Shown here piece by piece: positions 17,409 through 25,948 of a stretch of 64,000 nucleotides of DNA. The notes beneath the pieces were generated by a model that saw nothing but the letters and a program-made list of their open reading frames with translations, was not told where the DNA came from and did no database searches. Origin of the DNA: Sphingomonas faeni (lineage in GTDB: Bacteria; Pseudomonadota; Alphaproteobacteria; Sphingomonadales; Sphingomonadaceae); contig NZ_QAYE01000001.1 of the NCBI RefSeq assembly GCF_003053745.1, positions 744,001-808,000 on the forward strand, read 5' to 3'. The stretch's first letter is position 1, and every line of letters starts with the position of its first letter. The position numbers and the translations under genes were made by a program.

Positions 17409-19111
17409 TTGGTCACCGGCACTTTCAGGCCCGGATGGCGGGCGTACAACAGCTTCTGCTGGATGATGGTCAGGCAGTTCGACGTGATCCAGTACACCTG
17501 AAGGCCGACCGCGAACGGCGCCATCACGAACATCAGCACCCACGGCAGCAGCTTGAAGACCTGCTTCTGCGTGTCGTCCATCGGCGTCGGGTTCAGCTTG
17601 AACTGGAAGTACATGCTGATGCCCAGGATGATCGGCACAATACCGATCGCGATCATGTGCGGCGGCGTGAACGGCAGCAGGCCGAACAGGTTGAGCGGCG
17701 TCAGCGGATCGGGCGCGGACAGATCCTTGATCCACGCGACGAACGGCTGGTGACGCATTTCGATCGTCAGCATCAGCACCTTGTACAGCGCGTACATGAT
17801 CGGGATCTGCAACAGCGTCGGCGCGCAACCGGCGAGCGGGTTGACGCCCTCGGTCTTGTAGAGCGCCATGACTTCCTGCTGCATGCGGACCTTGTCGTCC
17901 TTATGCTTCTCCTGGATCGCCTTCATCTTCGGCTGGACCGCGCGCATCGCGGCCATCGACTTGAACTGGCGCTGCGCGATCGGGAACAGCAGGCCGCGGA
18001 TGGTCACGGTCAACAGGATGATCGCGACGCCGAAGTTGCCGACCATGCGGAACAGCCAGTCGAGATAGTAGAAGATCGGCTTCTCGACGATCCGGAACCA
18101 GCCCCAGTCGATCGCGTAATCGAGTTTCGCCACGCCCTGCTGATCGGTGTAGCGATCGAGCAGGCGGACTTCCTTGGCGCCCGCGAAGAAGCGCGACGTC
18201 TGGGTGATGGCCTGGCCGGGTGCGACCTGCCTGGGCTGGAGCGCGTAGTCGGCCTGGTACGCCTTGTTGGCGCCCGCGCGGAACTGACCGTCGAACGCCT
18301 GGCCCTGGTCGGGGACGAGCGCGGTCAGCCAGTATTTGTCGGTGAAGCCGAGCCAGCCGCCGGTCGTCGTGAACTTCTGCGCGGCTTCGTCGATGTCCTT
18401 GTAGTTCGGACGGTAATGCGCGCCGCCATTGTCGACCGACATCGGCCCGACATGGATCGTCATCGACGACGGATCCTTCGAGATGCCGACCCGGTTGACG
18501 AGGCCATAGGTGGCGACGGGCACGGGCGCGGTGCCGGCGTTAAGGACGGTCTGGCGGACCGTGAACATGTAATCCTGGTCGACCGCGATCTGGATGCGAA
18601 ACCGTTGCCCGGTGGCGTTGGTCGCGTCGAGCGTGACCGGCGTGGTTGGCGTTAACGTCGTTGCGCCCGAGGGTGTCCAGACGGCGTCGGCGGCGGGCGG
18701 GGCGAGGCCCTGCGCACGCCAGCCGAAGCTCGCGAAATACGCGTCGGGCGCGCCGGCGGGCGAGAGCAGGCGGATCGGCGGCGAATTTTTCGCGACGGTC
18801 TCGTCATAACCCTTGAGCACGAGATCATCGATCCGCGCGCCCTTCAGGTTGATCGAACCGGATACGCGAGGGGTCTCGATGCGGATGCGCGGGGTGCTAG
18901 CGATCACTGCGTTGCGATCGCCGATCGCGGCGGCACCGTCCGCGGCGGGATCGGCCGCGGGGTTCGCGACGGCCTTGGTCTTGCCGCCCTCGATCCGCGT
19001 GACCGGCGGATTCGCGGTCGGGAAGAACTTACCCTGGATCAGCGGCCATCCGAACAGGATCAGCGCCGCGATCACCGCGAACAGCACGAAATTCTGCTTG
19101 TCGTCTTTCAC
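17405..19111 (-). CDS. yidC: Membrane protein insertase YidC
   Basis: 568 residues. One N-terminal helix ([19 protein letters not shown]) is followed by a large periplasmic beta domain (about 60-350) and the conserved C-terminal five-helix insertase core, with [20 protein letters not shown] and [21 protein letters not shown]. It inserts inner-membrane proteins with or without SecYEG. The GTG start at 19111 overlaps the yidD stop (GTGA), and its own stop overlaps the GTG of engB. The longer open frame covers yidD in another frame and is rejected. Confidence 0.96.
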   Translation of the reverse strand: MKDDKQNFVLFAVIAALILFGWPLIQGKFFPTANPPVTRIEGGKTKAVANPAADPAADGAAAIGDRNAVIASTPRIRIETPRVSGSINLKGARIDDLVLKGYDETVAKNSPPIRLLSPAGAPDAYFASFGWRAQGLAPPAADAVWTPSGATTLTPTTPVTLDATNATGQRFRIQIAVDQDYMFTVRQTVLNAGTAPVPVATYGLVNRVGISKDPSSMTIHVGPMSVDNGGAHYRPNYKDIDEAAQKFTTTGGWLGFTDKYWLTALVPDQGQAFDGQFRAGANKAYQADYALQPRQVAPGQAITQTSRFFAGAKEVRLLDRYTDQQGVAKLDYAIDWGWFRIVEKPIFYYLDWLFRMVGNFGVAIILLTVTIRGLLFPIAQRQFKSMAAMRAVQPKMKAIQEKHKDDKVRMQQEVMALYKTEGVNPLAGCAPTLLQIPIMYALYKVLMLTIEMRHQPFVAWIKDLSAPDPLTPLNLFGLLPFTPPHMIAIGIVPIILGISMYFQFKLNPTPMDDTQKQVFKLLPWVLMFVMAPFAVGLQVYWITSNCLTIIQQKLLYARHPGLKVPVTK

Positions 19112-19353
19112 AGGGCGGCGTCTTTCAATTTCTTGTCGATATCTGGGACCGGATCGGGGCCGTACCCGCCCCACGGATGGCAACGCGCGATACGCTTCGC
19201 CGCCAACCAGCCCCCCTTGAGCGCGCCATAGCGCCCAACGGCCTCGATTGCATAGGCGGAACACGAAGGATCGTAGCGACAGCTCGACGGCAGGACGAGC
19301 GATGGCCCGAGTTGCCAGCCGCGTGCGAGGAGGATGAGGAGGCGGGCTAGCAT
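19108..19353 (-). CDS. yidD: Membrane protein insertion efficiency factor YidD
   Basis: 81 residues with the YidD signature [23 protein letters not shown] and [12 protein letters not shown], and a hydrophobic N-terminus ([12 protein letters not shown]). It assists YidC-dependent insertion. It overlaps the yidC start by four bases. Upstream is a REP-filled gap of about 180 bp before rnpA. Confidence 0.95.
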   Translation of the reverse strand: MLARLLILLARGWQLGPSLVLPSSCRYDPSCSAYAIEAVGRYGALKGGWLAAKRIARCHPWGGYGPDPVPDIDKKLKDAAL

Positions 19354-19383
19354 GTCAAAACCGACGCTCGCCTAAGCCACAAG

Positions 19384-19505
19384 ATTGTTTCCCCGCGAAG
19401 GCGGGGACCCAGACTGGGCTCCCGCCTTCGCGGGAGAACAAAGGCCAAGAGAGCCGCTTCGATTGAGACATTTCCACCCCGGCGAAGGCCGGGGCCCAGT
19501 TGGGG
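19384..19505. repeat. REP-type palindromes between rnpA and yidD
   Basis: Two units. 19384-19441 has ccccgcgaaggcgggg facing cccgccttcgcggg around agactggg. 19471-19505 has ccccggcgaaggccgggg. A third copy lies at 19551-19577 and forms the 3' end of rnpA. They interrupt an otherwise tightly packed operon. Confidence 0.85.
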
Positions 19506-19533
19506 GACATCGCTGACGAATGGCGGTGTTGAA

Positions 19534-20070
19534 TCACGGCCGCTTTCCCACCTGGGCGCCGGCCTTCGCCGGGGTGGTGGGGTGCTCTGGTGCCGCGGAA
19601 GCAATGTGCGGCGTGACCTTGCGAAACGCCTTACCCAGCTCGGTCCGCAACAGCGCGAAGTCCCGCTCGACACCGCCATTACGCCCGATCAACACATGAT
19701 CAGCCCCAGCAACGCCACGTTCCGCCAACAGCTCACGCGCCAACGCCCGCAACCGCCGTTTCATGCGGTTCCGGACGACGGCGTTGCCGATCTTCTTTGT
19801 GACGGTGAAGCCGATTCGCATCGTCTCGTCACCGTCATCGCGGGGGCGCATCAGCAGGACGAATCCTGGCATCGGTGCGCGCTTCCCCGCATTCGCCGCA
19901 AGAAAATCGCGGCGCTTGTCGAGTATAGTTAGGCCGACAGCTTCTTGCGACCGCGTGCGCGGCGTGCATGGATCACTGCCCGGCCGCCGACCGTCGCCAT
20001 CCGTGCGCGGAAGCCGTGACGGCGTGCGCGTACCAGGTTGCTCGGCTGAAAGGTCCGCTTCATTGGTCAT
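19534..20070 (-). CDS. rnpA: Ribonuclease P protein component (start unusual)
   Basis: The RnpA core is clear: [19 protein letters not shown], then [22 protein letters not shown], the basic RNR motif that binds RNase P RNA. The core begins at about 19932, but no ATG, GTG or TTG exists in this frame between 20070 and the core. The only canonical start is ATG 20070, seven bases upstream of the rpmH ATG, so the frame would read through all of rpmH out of frame. The alternative is initiation on a rare codon, for example the ATA at about 19925. The C-terminus ([14 protein letters not shown]) is encoded by a REP palindrome. Identity is high confidence, start low. Confidence 0.85.
   Translation of the reverse strand: MTNEADLSAEQPGTRTPSRLPRTDGDGRRPGSDPCTPRTRSQEAVGLTILDKRRDFLAANAGKRAPMPGFVLLMRPRDDGDETMRIGFTVTKKIGNAVVRNRMKRRLRALARELLAERGVAGADHVLIGRNGGVERDFALLRTELGKAFRKVTPHIASAAPEHPTTPAKAGAQVGKRP
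19929..20063 (-). CDS. rpmH: 50S ribosomal protein L34
   Basis: A 44-residue basic protein that starts [20 protein letters not shown] and ends [11 protein letters not shown], the complete L34 sequence. It is preceded by AGGGA seven bases before its ATG. It begins the rpmH-rnpA-yidD-yidC-engB cluster. Its whole length is also open in a second frame that continues into rnpA. Confidence 0.97.
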   Translation of the reverse strand: MKRTFQPSNLVRARRHGFRARMATVGGRAVIHARRARGRKKLSA

Positions 20071-20150
20071 TCCCTAGGTCATCAAATAGAAAACGGCCGC
20101 CACGGGGACGGCCTTGATGGCTGAGCGCTTACGGAAAGGGCGGCGGTAAG

Positions 20151-20462
20151 TCAATTCGCACCCGTCGTAACGGTCGTGTTTTTGGCAGCCTGAGCGCGCT
20201 CGTGCCGCCGCATCGCGCTCTGCCGTCGCATCATCCGATCGACAAAATGCCCGGTTCGTGGCCAGCGCCGCTTCAGCCGCGCCCATTTGAGCCGCGCCCA
20301 GCGTGAATTGCGCAAAACCAGAACCATCCCACCCGCGAACAGGAATATCCCCGCAGGCCCCGGCAGCGGTGCGAGCAGCGGCGCGCTCAGGATCAAGAGT
20401 ATCCCGAGCACCAACTGGCCGAAGCGGAGGACGGGGGAGCGGAGTGCTTTCACGGAAGGCAT
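20151..20462 (-). CDS. Small PGPGW-like membrane protein
   Basis: 103 residues with two hydrophobic stretches (LRFGQLVLGILLILSAPLLA and PGPAGIFLFAGGMVLVL), then a strongly basic tail (ARLKWARLKRRWPRTGHFVDR). The P-L-P-G-P-A-G turn between the helices is typical of a family of short PGPGW-type bacterial membrane proteins of unknown function. ATG 20462 is used; the longer frame upstream overlaps the comM promoter region and looks non-coding. It is divergent from comM. Confidence 0.7.
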   Translation of the reverse strand: MPSVKALRSPVLRFGQLVLGILLILSAPLLAPLPGPAGIFLFAGGMVLVLRNSRWARLKWARLKRRWPRTGHFVDRMMRRQSAMRRHERAQAAKNTTVTTGAN

Positions 20463-20582
20463 GTGGGTCCGGTGTATTAGGTTCACAAGACGGCGTGATC
20501 GGAGAGTTCCGGCCGCGCGTCCTTGCAGACATGGCAAATCGGGTATGAATAAGGCGTGACGTCGTGTCGCGGGGGAGCGGGC

Positions 20583-20699
20583 ATGGCGGCGATCGTAGCG
20601 ACGGTGGCGTATCTCGGGCTGGAAGCGCGCGCGGTCGAAGTGCAAGTCCAACTGATTCCAGGACTTCCCGCATTCAACATGAGTGCGTCACGAATGTAA
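20583..20699 (+). pseudogene. comM: 5' fragment of comM (yifB), cut by the island
   Basis: A good SD (gggggag) precedes ATG 20583. Codons 1-32 encode the N-terminus of the Mg-chelatase-like AAA+ protein ComM/YifB (MAAIVATVAYLGLEARAVEV then QVQLIPGLPAFN). After N32 (AAC, 20676-20678) the sequence switches to the island and stops after six more codons (MSASRM). In intact homologues the family motif GLPxFxxVGL continues without a gap. The matching continuation VVGLADKAVGESRERVR starts at 36974. ComM is a helicase for branch migration during natural transformation. Confidence 0.95.
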
Positions 20700-20700
20700 C
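20651..20700. other. Left junction (attL) of the comM island
   Basis: The comM reading frame ends at AAC 20676-20678, and the island begins with atgagtgcgtcacgaatgta. The same AAC occurs at 36971-36973, where comM resumes, so the shared core is only three bases. A long tyrosine-integrase direct repeat is absent. A GTGCGTCA motif lies five bases inside the island (20683-20690) and has a counterpart at the right end (36957-36964). Confidence 0.85.
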
Positions 20701-20753
20701 GCCGACAAAATAACTTTATCGTAGGGCGCATTCGTTGAAAAAACGAGGCACAC

Positions 20754-22415
20754 ATGAACGTTACCACCTACTACCGTTTCTCAAAGCATGAACAAGCCGA
20801 AGGAACTTCGATCCAGCGACAGCGGGAGGATTGCACCGAATATGCCGCACGCAACGGCTGGATCATAACTGAAGAATTGATAGACGAAGCACGGTCCGCG
20901 TTCACTGGTGCAAATCGTGAAATCGGTTCGGCTCTATATGGATTTGAGGAGGAAGTAAGGCTTGGCCTGCGTCACGGATCGATACTGCTGGTCGAGCGCG
21001 TTGATCGGTTATCGCGCGAGGGATACGATGAGACCAGCGACTTCGTAAAGTTGTGTATGCGCAACGGCGTAACTATCGCAGTCGTTGATGGTAGTGAGTA
21101 TTATGAGGCCGGAACGCGGCTGGACGTGTTGCAGGTCATTAAGCTGCTTATAAAAGCAGAGGTTGCGCACGAAGAGAGCGTGAAAAAGAGCCAGCGCGGG
21201 AAGCGACGGTATGACCTTGACCGGGCGACCGCCCGTGCCACGGGTGCGGCAATGGGAAAGAACCTGCCGGGCTGGTTGGAGGTCGGACCGGACGGTAAGG
21301 CGCGTGTCCGTGGCGATCGGGACGCCGTAGTTCGTCGCGTGTTCCAACTTGCGGACGACGGCGTCGGTTCGCTGCAAATCGTCCAAACCGTCAACCGGGA
21401 GTTTGAGCCGTGGCAACCGTTGAACGGGTCGAAGGCCGCGAAGTGGAACCGCAGCCGTATCACACGCCTGCTGTCCGACCGGCAGGTTACCGGCGAATAT
21501 CAGCCGCGTAGTAAGGTGAACGGTAAGAGCGTTGCGAATGGCGACCCGTGGCCAGACCACTTGCCCCGCATTATCGCACAGGACCAGTTTGACCGCGTAA
21601 GGGACGCCGCAAGCGCTCGCCAAACACCAGCCGGGAAGCGTTCGACCGTCGTAGGCAACCTGTTTGCGGGTAAGCTGTCGTGCGTCCACTGCGGTTCGTG
21701 GATGCTGTTCGAGCGTAAGCGACCAGCCGGAAGCCAGTATCAGAATGGCAAATACGTCTTGAAGCATGACGAAGCGATTTTGCGCTGTTCGAACGAACGC
21801 TTCGGGAAGGTTTGCACGAACACCGCGACCGTAAGCTACTTCGGTTTTGAGAAAGCGATGTTGGACACTTGCCTTCATCTGGCCTTGGACGATCGGTCGT
21901 TTGCAGACCGGGAGAATCTTGGCCTCATGATGTCGAAGCTGGCGGAGGCGCGGCGGACGCATGACATCGCCGAGACGAGCGCCAGGAGCCTGTGGACTTC
22001 GTTCGCCCGTCGTCCGTCCGATATGGCTGAGACCATCGCACACGAGGCGGAGGCCGAAGCGAAGCGGCTGGTCGGAGAAATCGAGATGTTGTCAGAGGAA
22101 GTCACCCGAGCGTCCGGGAAGGCGGATGCCGAAGCGCATATGTCCCGCATCAACGGTTACCGCGAATTCCTATACGATCCAGATTTAGAGGTTCGCGCCC
22201 GCCATCGGAACAAGGTGGCTGTGGCCTTGCGGTCGATCATTCGGGAAATCACGTTCGACAACCAGCGTGTCGCGCGTGTGGCACTGGTCGGGAACACGCA
22301 GGTATTTTCCATTCTGAAAGGTAAGCCTTCGTGGAGGTTCAACCTGCATAAGGCGTCTAAGGACTCTACGCCTGCCGAACTTGCCGTAGAGCGCCGCTTG
22401 AAGGAGGCTGCGTAA
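20754..22415 (+). CDS. Large serine recombinase (island integrase)
   Basis: 553 residues. The N-terminal resolvase domain opens with YYRFSKHEQ, in which Ser10 is the nucleophile, and continues with LVERVDRLSREGYD. The recombinase DNA-binding domain spans about 160-280 (GAAMGKNLPGWLEV... RSRITRLLSDRQVTGEYQP). A zinc ribbon follows with CVHCGSW and CSN/CTN (about 320-365). A helical, coiled-coil-like segment (about 390-470) sits where such enzymes control directionality. It lies 75 bp inside the left junction, so it is the natural candidate for integration into comM. A recombination directionality factor is not identified. Confidence 0.93.
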   Translation: MNVTTYYRFSKHEQAEGTSIQRQREDCTEYAARNGWIITEELIDEARSAFTGANREIGSALYGFEEEVRLGLRHGSILLVERVDRLSREGYDETSDFVKLCMRNGVTIAVVDGSEYYEAGTRLDVLQVIKLLIKAEVAHEESVKKSQRGKRRYDLDRATARATGAAMGKNLPGWLEVGPDGKARVRGDRDAVVRRVFQLADDGVGSLQIVQTVNREFEPWQPLNGSKAAKWNRSRITRLLSDRQVTGEYQPRSKVNGKSVANGDPWPDHLPRIIAQDQFDRVRDAASARQTPAGKRSTVVGNLFAGKLSCVHCGSWMLFERKRPAGSQYQNGKYVLKHDEAILRCSNERFGKVCTNTATVSYFGFEKAMLDTCLHLALDDRSFADRENLGLMMSKLAEARRTHDIAETSARSLWTSFARRPSDMAETIAHEAEAEAKRLVGEIEMLSEEVTRASGKADAEAHMSRINGYREFLYDPDLEVRARHRNKVAVALRSIIREITFDNQRVARVALVGNTQVFSILKGKPSWRFNLHKASKDSTPAELAVERRLKEAA

Positions 22416-22651
22416 GGGCAAGGAACGAAAAGGGACCATAAGCGATACTATCAGGGATTGAACTTTTTTCCGGATTGTTACCTTTTGGACCGTGCTGAGC
22501 CATCTGTTACGGTAAGGAAGATCAAGCAATTGGCTGGCCAGTAGGTAGTAGACGAACCGGCTTTCATAAGCTCCAAAGAGTCTCGTTTAACGATGGCGCA
22601 AGAGGAGAGTTTAAACGACGCGAGCGCCCGGTCAACCAGGCGCTCGCCTGT
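22416..22651. other. Gap with a strong hairpin between integrase and retron-unit end
   Basis: No gene is seen. The hairpin gcgagcgcc (22620-22628) / ggcgctcgc (22639-22647), with a 10-base loop, lies four bases after the stop of the minus-strand gene that follows. On that strand it is followed by a short T/A-rich stretch (gtcgtttaaac). It probably terminates the minus-strand retron operon and possibly the integrase transcript too. Confidence 0.6.
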
Positions 22652-23149
22652 TCACGATGCGATGCTTGGCGAGCCGTGCCGGTCGCATTCTGTAAGCAGA
22701 TGCCGAGCACGATCGGTAGGGTTCCCGTCTACGATCGACGTAGCGCGTGTGGCAACAACGAGAAAGTCCCCTTCAATCTGATCCGCCGTAACAACGCGCG
22801 TATCTATGTCGGCGGTAACCGACCAAATCCTGCCGTCGCTCTGCCGGAAAAAGCCGACCTGCATCTCGTGCGGATGTTCATTCTGCTCCTCTGCCGAACG
22901 TCTAGCATCATGCAGGACAGCACCAACAAGGCCCGCGTTCACGTATGCGGCTGCGTCGCGGGAAGTGAAACCTCGATTCATGAGAGCCGCTACAGCAACA
23001 TTGTCCTCATAGGAGAAGGCCTTGGCCGCTGAATCGATTTCCTGACGTGTTTCATAGAATGCACAGAGCCCAATCTCTACGCCATTCACCCCATTCGATT
23101 TCATCGCTAATTCAAAACTTTTCGAAATATCTGCAGATACTGTAATCAT
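22652..23149 (-). CDS. Unknown protein downstream of the retron-type RT
   Basis: 165 residues, not recognised. It is soluble and acidic in the N-terminal half (MITVSADISKSFELAMKSNG), with a helical middle (YEDNVAVAALMNRGFTSRDAAAYVNAGLVGAVLHDARR) and a probable beta-rich C-terminal half (MQVGFFRQSDGRIWSVTADI, then GDFLVVATRATS). No catalytic motif is obvious. It starts 41 bp after the reverse-transcriptase stop on the same strand and ends at a hairpin terminator, so it is the last gene of the retron-type operon. By position it could be an effector or accessory of that unit. This is inference. Confidence 0.7.
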   Translation of the reverse strand: MITVSADISKSFELAMKSNGVNGVEIGLCAFYETRQEIDSAAKAFSYEDNVAVAALMNRGFTSRDAAAYVNAGLVGAVLHDARRSAEEQNEHPHEMQVGFFRQSDGRIWSVTADIDTRVVTADQIEGDFLVVATRATSIVDGNPTDRARHLLTECDRHGSPSIAS

Positions 23150-23190
23150 CGTTTTTGATCCTCATCAAGGTGGTGAGGGATCGTGCGATA

Positions 23191-24114
23191 TCAGACCTCG
23201 GAAAGTCTATATATTTTAGTCGAGCCTCCCTTGCGTTGCGGCGCGCAGAGATTTTGTCGCTCGATCTGTCCGATTTGCGCGGTCACTCCGGTCAACCGAG
23301 ACTTCAACGCCTTCCGGTCAACGGGGTCGGCTGCGCGCAGCGCGGCTCGTGTGTCTTTTAGTTTTCGGTGCTGTCGAAACGGGGCAAGAAGCTGTCCGTC
23401 CTTGAGAATGATGCCAGTTATCTCAGCGGGCTTGTCAACGAAGGTCTTCTGCTTGTGATAACGGAGACCCGCCCCGTGTATCATTTGTTGGACTTCCCAG
23501 ATCGCGCTCTTTGGCACGTGGGTCCCCGAGATCGTCACGTCGTCGATGTAGACTGTGAAGGTGTAGCCGCGTGCCTTGCACAGAGCGTCGATCGCGGCCC
23601 AAAGGTCATAGTAAGCGAAGTAAGCCATGATCGGGCTCAACGGGCTCCCGGTCGGCAAATGCCCTTTGTAGCAAGCGAGTTGAGCAAGCAGCCCGGCGAC
23701 ATCGCGTGGGCACTTCATCACCGTGGCAAAGAACCAGAAGACCCGGCGCTGGCTGACGCTCGGGAAAAACTTCTTGATGTCCAGACACTGGACCATCCGT
23801 GAGTGACGATGAGCCGCCGCGTTCGTCACATAGCAACGTCGCTTTACGGGGCAGAAAAGGAAATCCGGGGGCTGGATACGCCCGAGCAGCCGCGCGAGTG
23901 TCGCCTGCGCCAGCTTCAGCGGGCGGCATGGGTTTTCGACACCGCGCTTCCCTCCTGACTTCTTCTCGACCTCGAACTCCTTGTAGAGACCATCGCCCGC
24001 CGCCAGCGCGCGAAGCGCGCCTGGCGTCATGCCCAACAGCTTCGCCAACTTCGACCTGCTGCCCAGCTTGAACAGCGGCGATTGGTTTAGCTGATAGAGG
24101 CGTTTAGTCGGCAT
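23191..24114 (-). CDS. Retron-type reverse transcriptase
   Basis: 307 residues. The start (SRSKLAKLLGMTPGALRALAAG then YKEFEVEKKSGGKRGVENP) is the usual N-terminus of retron RTs. The retron-specific NAxxH motif is present (TNAAAH, about 96), followed by LDIKKFFPSV, the GLPTGSPLSP-like HLPTGSPLSP, the catalytic YIDD (about 190) and an (V/I)TG motif (AEITGIIL, about 231). Retron RTs make covalently branched msDNA from an adjacent msr-msd RNA and act in anti-phage defence. The gene overlaps the 3' end of the XRE regulator by 11 bp. The partner RNA is not certain (see the leader upstream of 24622). Confidence 0.88.
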   Translation of the reverse strand: MPTKRLYQLNQSPLFKLGSRSKLAKLLGMTPGALRALAAGDGLYKEFEVEKKSGGKRGVENPCRPLKLAQATLARLLGRIQPPDFLFCPVKRRCYVTNAAAHRHSRMVQCLDIKKFFPSVSQRRVFWFFATVMKCPRDVAGLLAQLACYKGHLPTGSPLSPIMAYFAYYDLWAAIDALCKARGYTFTVYIDDVTISGTHVPKSAIWEVQQMIHGAGLRYHKQKTFVDKPAEITGIILKDGQLLAPFRQHRKLKDTRAALRAADPVDRKALKSRLTGVTAQIGQIERQNLCAPQRKGGSTKIYRLSEV

Positions 24115-24409
24115 GTGCCGGATTCGCTCGTGCTTCGAGGAACTTCATCAAGCCGATCATCTTGCCCGCCACGAAAGACCGCGCCCGATCATAGCTCCCA
24201 CCAGATTCAACCTGCTCTGCGAAAAACATGATCGACGAGGCGGGTATACCGAAGGCATCGGAATATCGTTGGATCAGGTCGAGACTAGGCACCTTGTGCC
24301 CCTTTTCGATCTCCGAGAGATACGAGGTCGAGATATCCAGACGTTCAGCAACCTGCTTCTGTTTCAGGTCGTGATAAACACGGATCAGCCGGAGCGCTTC
24401 ACCCAACAT
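24104..24409 (-). CDS. XRE-family HTH regulator in the retron operon
   Basis: 101 residues. A Cro/C1-type helix-turn-helix (IRVYHDLKQKQVAERLDISTSYLSEIEKGHKVPSLDLIQRYSDAF) is followed by a basic tail. It overlaps the reverse-transcriptase start by 11 bp and follows the small cationic peptide gene by 39 bp, so all are likely on one transcript. Some retron classes carry an XRE-type partner; here it could regulate the operon or act as the antitoxin side. It does not resemble the HTH part of the Dam fusion at 25,949-26,836. Confidence 0.88.
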   Translation of the reverse strand: MLGEALRLIRVYHDLKQKQVAERLDISTSYLSEIEKGHKVPSLDLIQRYSDAFGIPASSIMFFAEQVESGGSYDRARSFVAGKMIGLMKFLEARANPAHAD

Positions 24410-24448
24410 CGAATTTCCTATCCAAATCCTGTAATGCAGGGTGGCGGA

Positions 24449-24622
24449 TCATCCCTTGAAGAGTTTCACCAGTTCAATGAGCAGTTGGAGGCCTTTGGCC
24501 ACCCCCGGCCCAATCGCGAAGATCAACTTCAGCATCTGTGGGCTTACCAGAGGCTTCGCCCACTTCCGCTGCTTCTTAGGTTTCAACCGCCTGCGTTCCC
24601 CGTCTCGGTCCCGATTGGTCAT
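24449..24622 (-). CDS. Small cationic peptide with hydrophobic helix, first gene of the retron operon
   Basis: 57 residues. The N-terminal half is extremely basic (RDRDGERRRLKPKKQRKWAK). The C-terminal half is an amphipathic or membrane-active helix (MLKLIFAIGPGVAKGLQLLI ending KLFKG). ATG 24622 is fixed by AAGGAG seven to eight bases upstream; an upstream frame to 24727 overlaps RNA structure and is not used. The composition resembles small membrane toxins, so it is a candidate retron effector. I recognise no family. Confidence 0.65.
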   Translation of the reverse strand: MTNRDRDGERRRLKPKKQRKWAKPLVSPQMLKLIFAIGPGVAKGLQLLIELVKLFKG

Positions 24623-24910
24623 CGACTTTCTCCTTCTTCGCCAACCACCAATTGGTGGCGCTGCCATCCGGCTAAGAAGGTGGGGGAGGAACGCTTTAAC
24701 CCTGATCACCTGCGCGGTCCCCGCCATCGGGGCCGCGCGGGCCGCTCACGCACGCATGACCGGACCAATAAATAGAGGGCTTTCGACCCTCCGCACGGGT
24801 TGCCCCGCAATGTGTGACAGCAGTCCCCTTGCAAACCTCGACGAACGATGTGTGAACCACACCAAACTCATTGTCCAGAAGAAAGTTCGCTGATAGCGAA
24901 CTAAATTACT
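24623..24910 (-). promoter_or_regulatory. Structured leader of the retron operon (candidate msr-msd or riboregulator)
   Basis: Upstream of the peptide start the minus strand can form, 5' to 3': gttcgct/agcgaac with a 3-base loop (24886-24902); gaggg/ccctc (24775-24791); a 10-bp stem with one bulge (24712-24722 with 24729-24738); and an outer stem aagaagg (24674-24680) with ccttctt (24632-24638), enclosing the palindrome ccaccaattggtgg (24645-24658). The last stem covers the AAGGAG Shine-Dalgarno of the peptide. Short 7-bp stems with 3-base loops are typical of retron msr RNA. No a1/a2 pair is proven: gtgggggA at 24680-24687 could pair with 25064-25071, but the span is long. Confidence 0.45.
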
Positions 24911-25201
24911 GTGACGGGCGTTTTCGTTAGGGAATGGGTCGCCGCGTCCAGGCGCCTTCCGTCGCGCACAAACCCGGTCCCCAAAGGCGTCGAGAATGTC
25001 ATCGTCCACCCCGTGATCGCGTGACGATGGGGACTATACGTCCACGACTATTATCCCCCACGACCGAAGGCCCTTGGGTCAGAACTTATTCCTTGAGAGC
25101 CAGCCAAAATCCGGCTCTCGGGGCGGGCCAGAAGATAACTCCGCCGCTATTGGGCCTAGCTCAGAAATGTGATAGTATCTTTTGAGCCAATAGGAGATGA
25201 T
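24911..25201. other. Divergent upstream region of retron operon and resolvase
   Basis: No gene is seen. It contains the hairpin gagagcc (25095-25101) / ggctctc (25113-25119) and a bulged stem catcgt-cac/gtg-acgatg (about 24999-25027). It should hold promoters for both the minus-strand retron operon and the plus-strand resolvase, whose SD is aggagatgat before 25202. Confidence 0.5.
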
Positions 25202-25780
25202 ATGTCGCGTGTCGCGTATTACAGGTGCAGCACGGCGGATCAGTCAGTGGACGCGCAGCGTCAAGCCATGGGCGGCGGGTTCGCCCGTGAGTTCCTTGAC
25301 GAGGGGGTGAGCGGAGTCACATTGGCCGCTGATCGTCCCGGCTTCTCGAAGTTGATCGAATATGTGCGAGAGGGGGACGAAGTGCACCTCTTCGCACTCG
25401 ATCGCCTCGGCAGGGACGCTTTGGACGTGCAAGCGACTGTTCGACGCCTGCTCGACAAGGGCGTCCGAATTGAGGTTCAGGGGATCGGCTCGATCGGCAA
25501 AGGGGTCGGCGAGATAATCGTCGCAGTCCTCGCTCAGATCGCGGACCTTGAAAGGCACCGGATCAAGGAACGGTGCGAGAGTGGGCGCGCAGCAGCCCGC
25601 GCCTCCTTGGCCAAGACTGGATTGACCCATCGCGGGAAGCCGTCTCTCGGTCGTCCAGCAGCGGCAGAGGCCTCAGTCGTCAGCGATTGGCGGCGCGCCA
25701 ACGACGCCAGCATCGCTCGAACTGCTGTCGAATTCCAGATCAGCAAATCCACAGTGAAGCGCTATTGCGTTGTCCTTTAA
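25202..25780 (+). CDS. Small serine resolvase/invertase
   Basis: 192 residues of the Tn3-resolvase/invertase type. The N-terminus is MSRVAYYRCSTADQSVDAQ with catalytic Ser10, then LFALDRLGRDALD and the E-helix region (VAVLAQIADLERHRIKERCESGRAAA). A short C-terminal HTH follows (IARTAVEFQISKSTVKRY). ATG 25202 is preferred over the longer frame because AGGAGATGAT precedes it. No transposase is adjacent, so it may resolve multimers or invert a segment of the island. Confidence 0.92.
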   Translation: MSRVAYYRCSTADQSVDAQRQAMGGGFAREFLDEGVSGVTLAADRPGFSKLIEYVREGDEVHLFALDRLGRDALDVQATVRRLLDKGVRIEVQGIGSIGKGVGEIIVAVLAQIADLERHRIKERCESGRAAARASLAKTGLTHRGKPSLGRPAAAEASVVSDWRRANDASIARTAVEFQISKSTVKRYCVVL

Positions 25781-25948
25781 GGCTATGACGCGCCTCCCTG
25801 ACAGCCGAGAAATCTGTCCCTTTTGTGCTGGCACTTATACCGACAAGTTCGCCAAGCGCTTGATCGATGCGTCAGGAACAAAACAGCAATCGGTAAGCGC
25901 GGCGCAGGCACGGGCTTGGTTTTCTCGTTCCAGCCTGTGACTTCGTTG

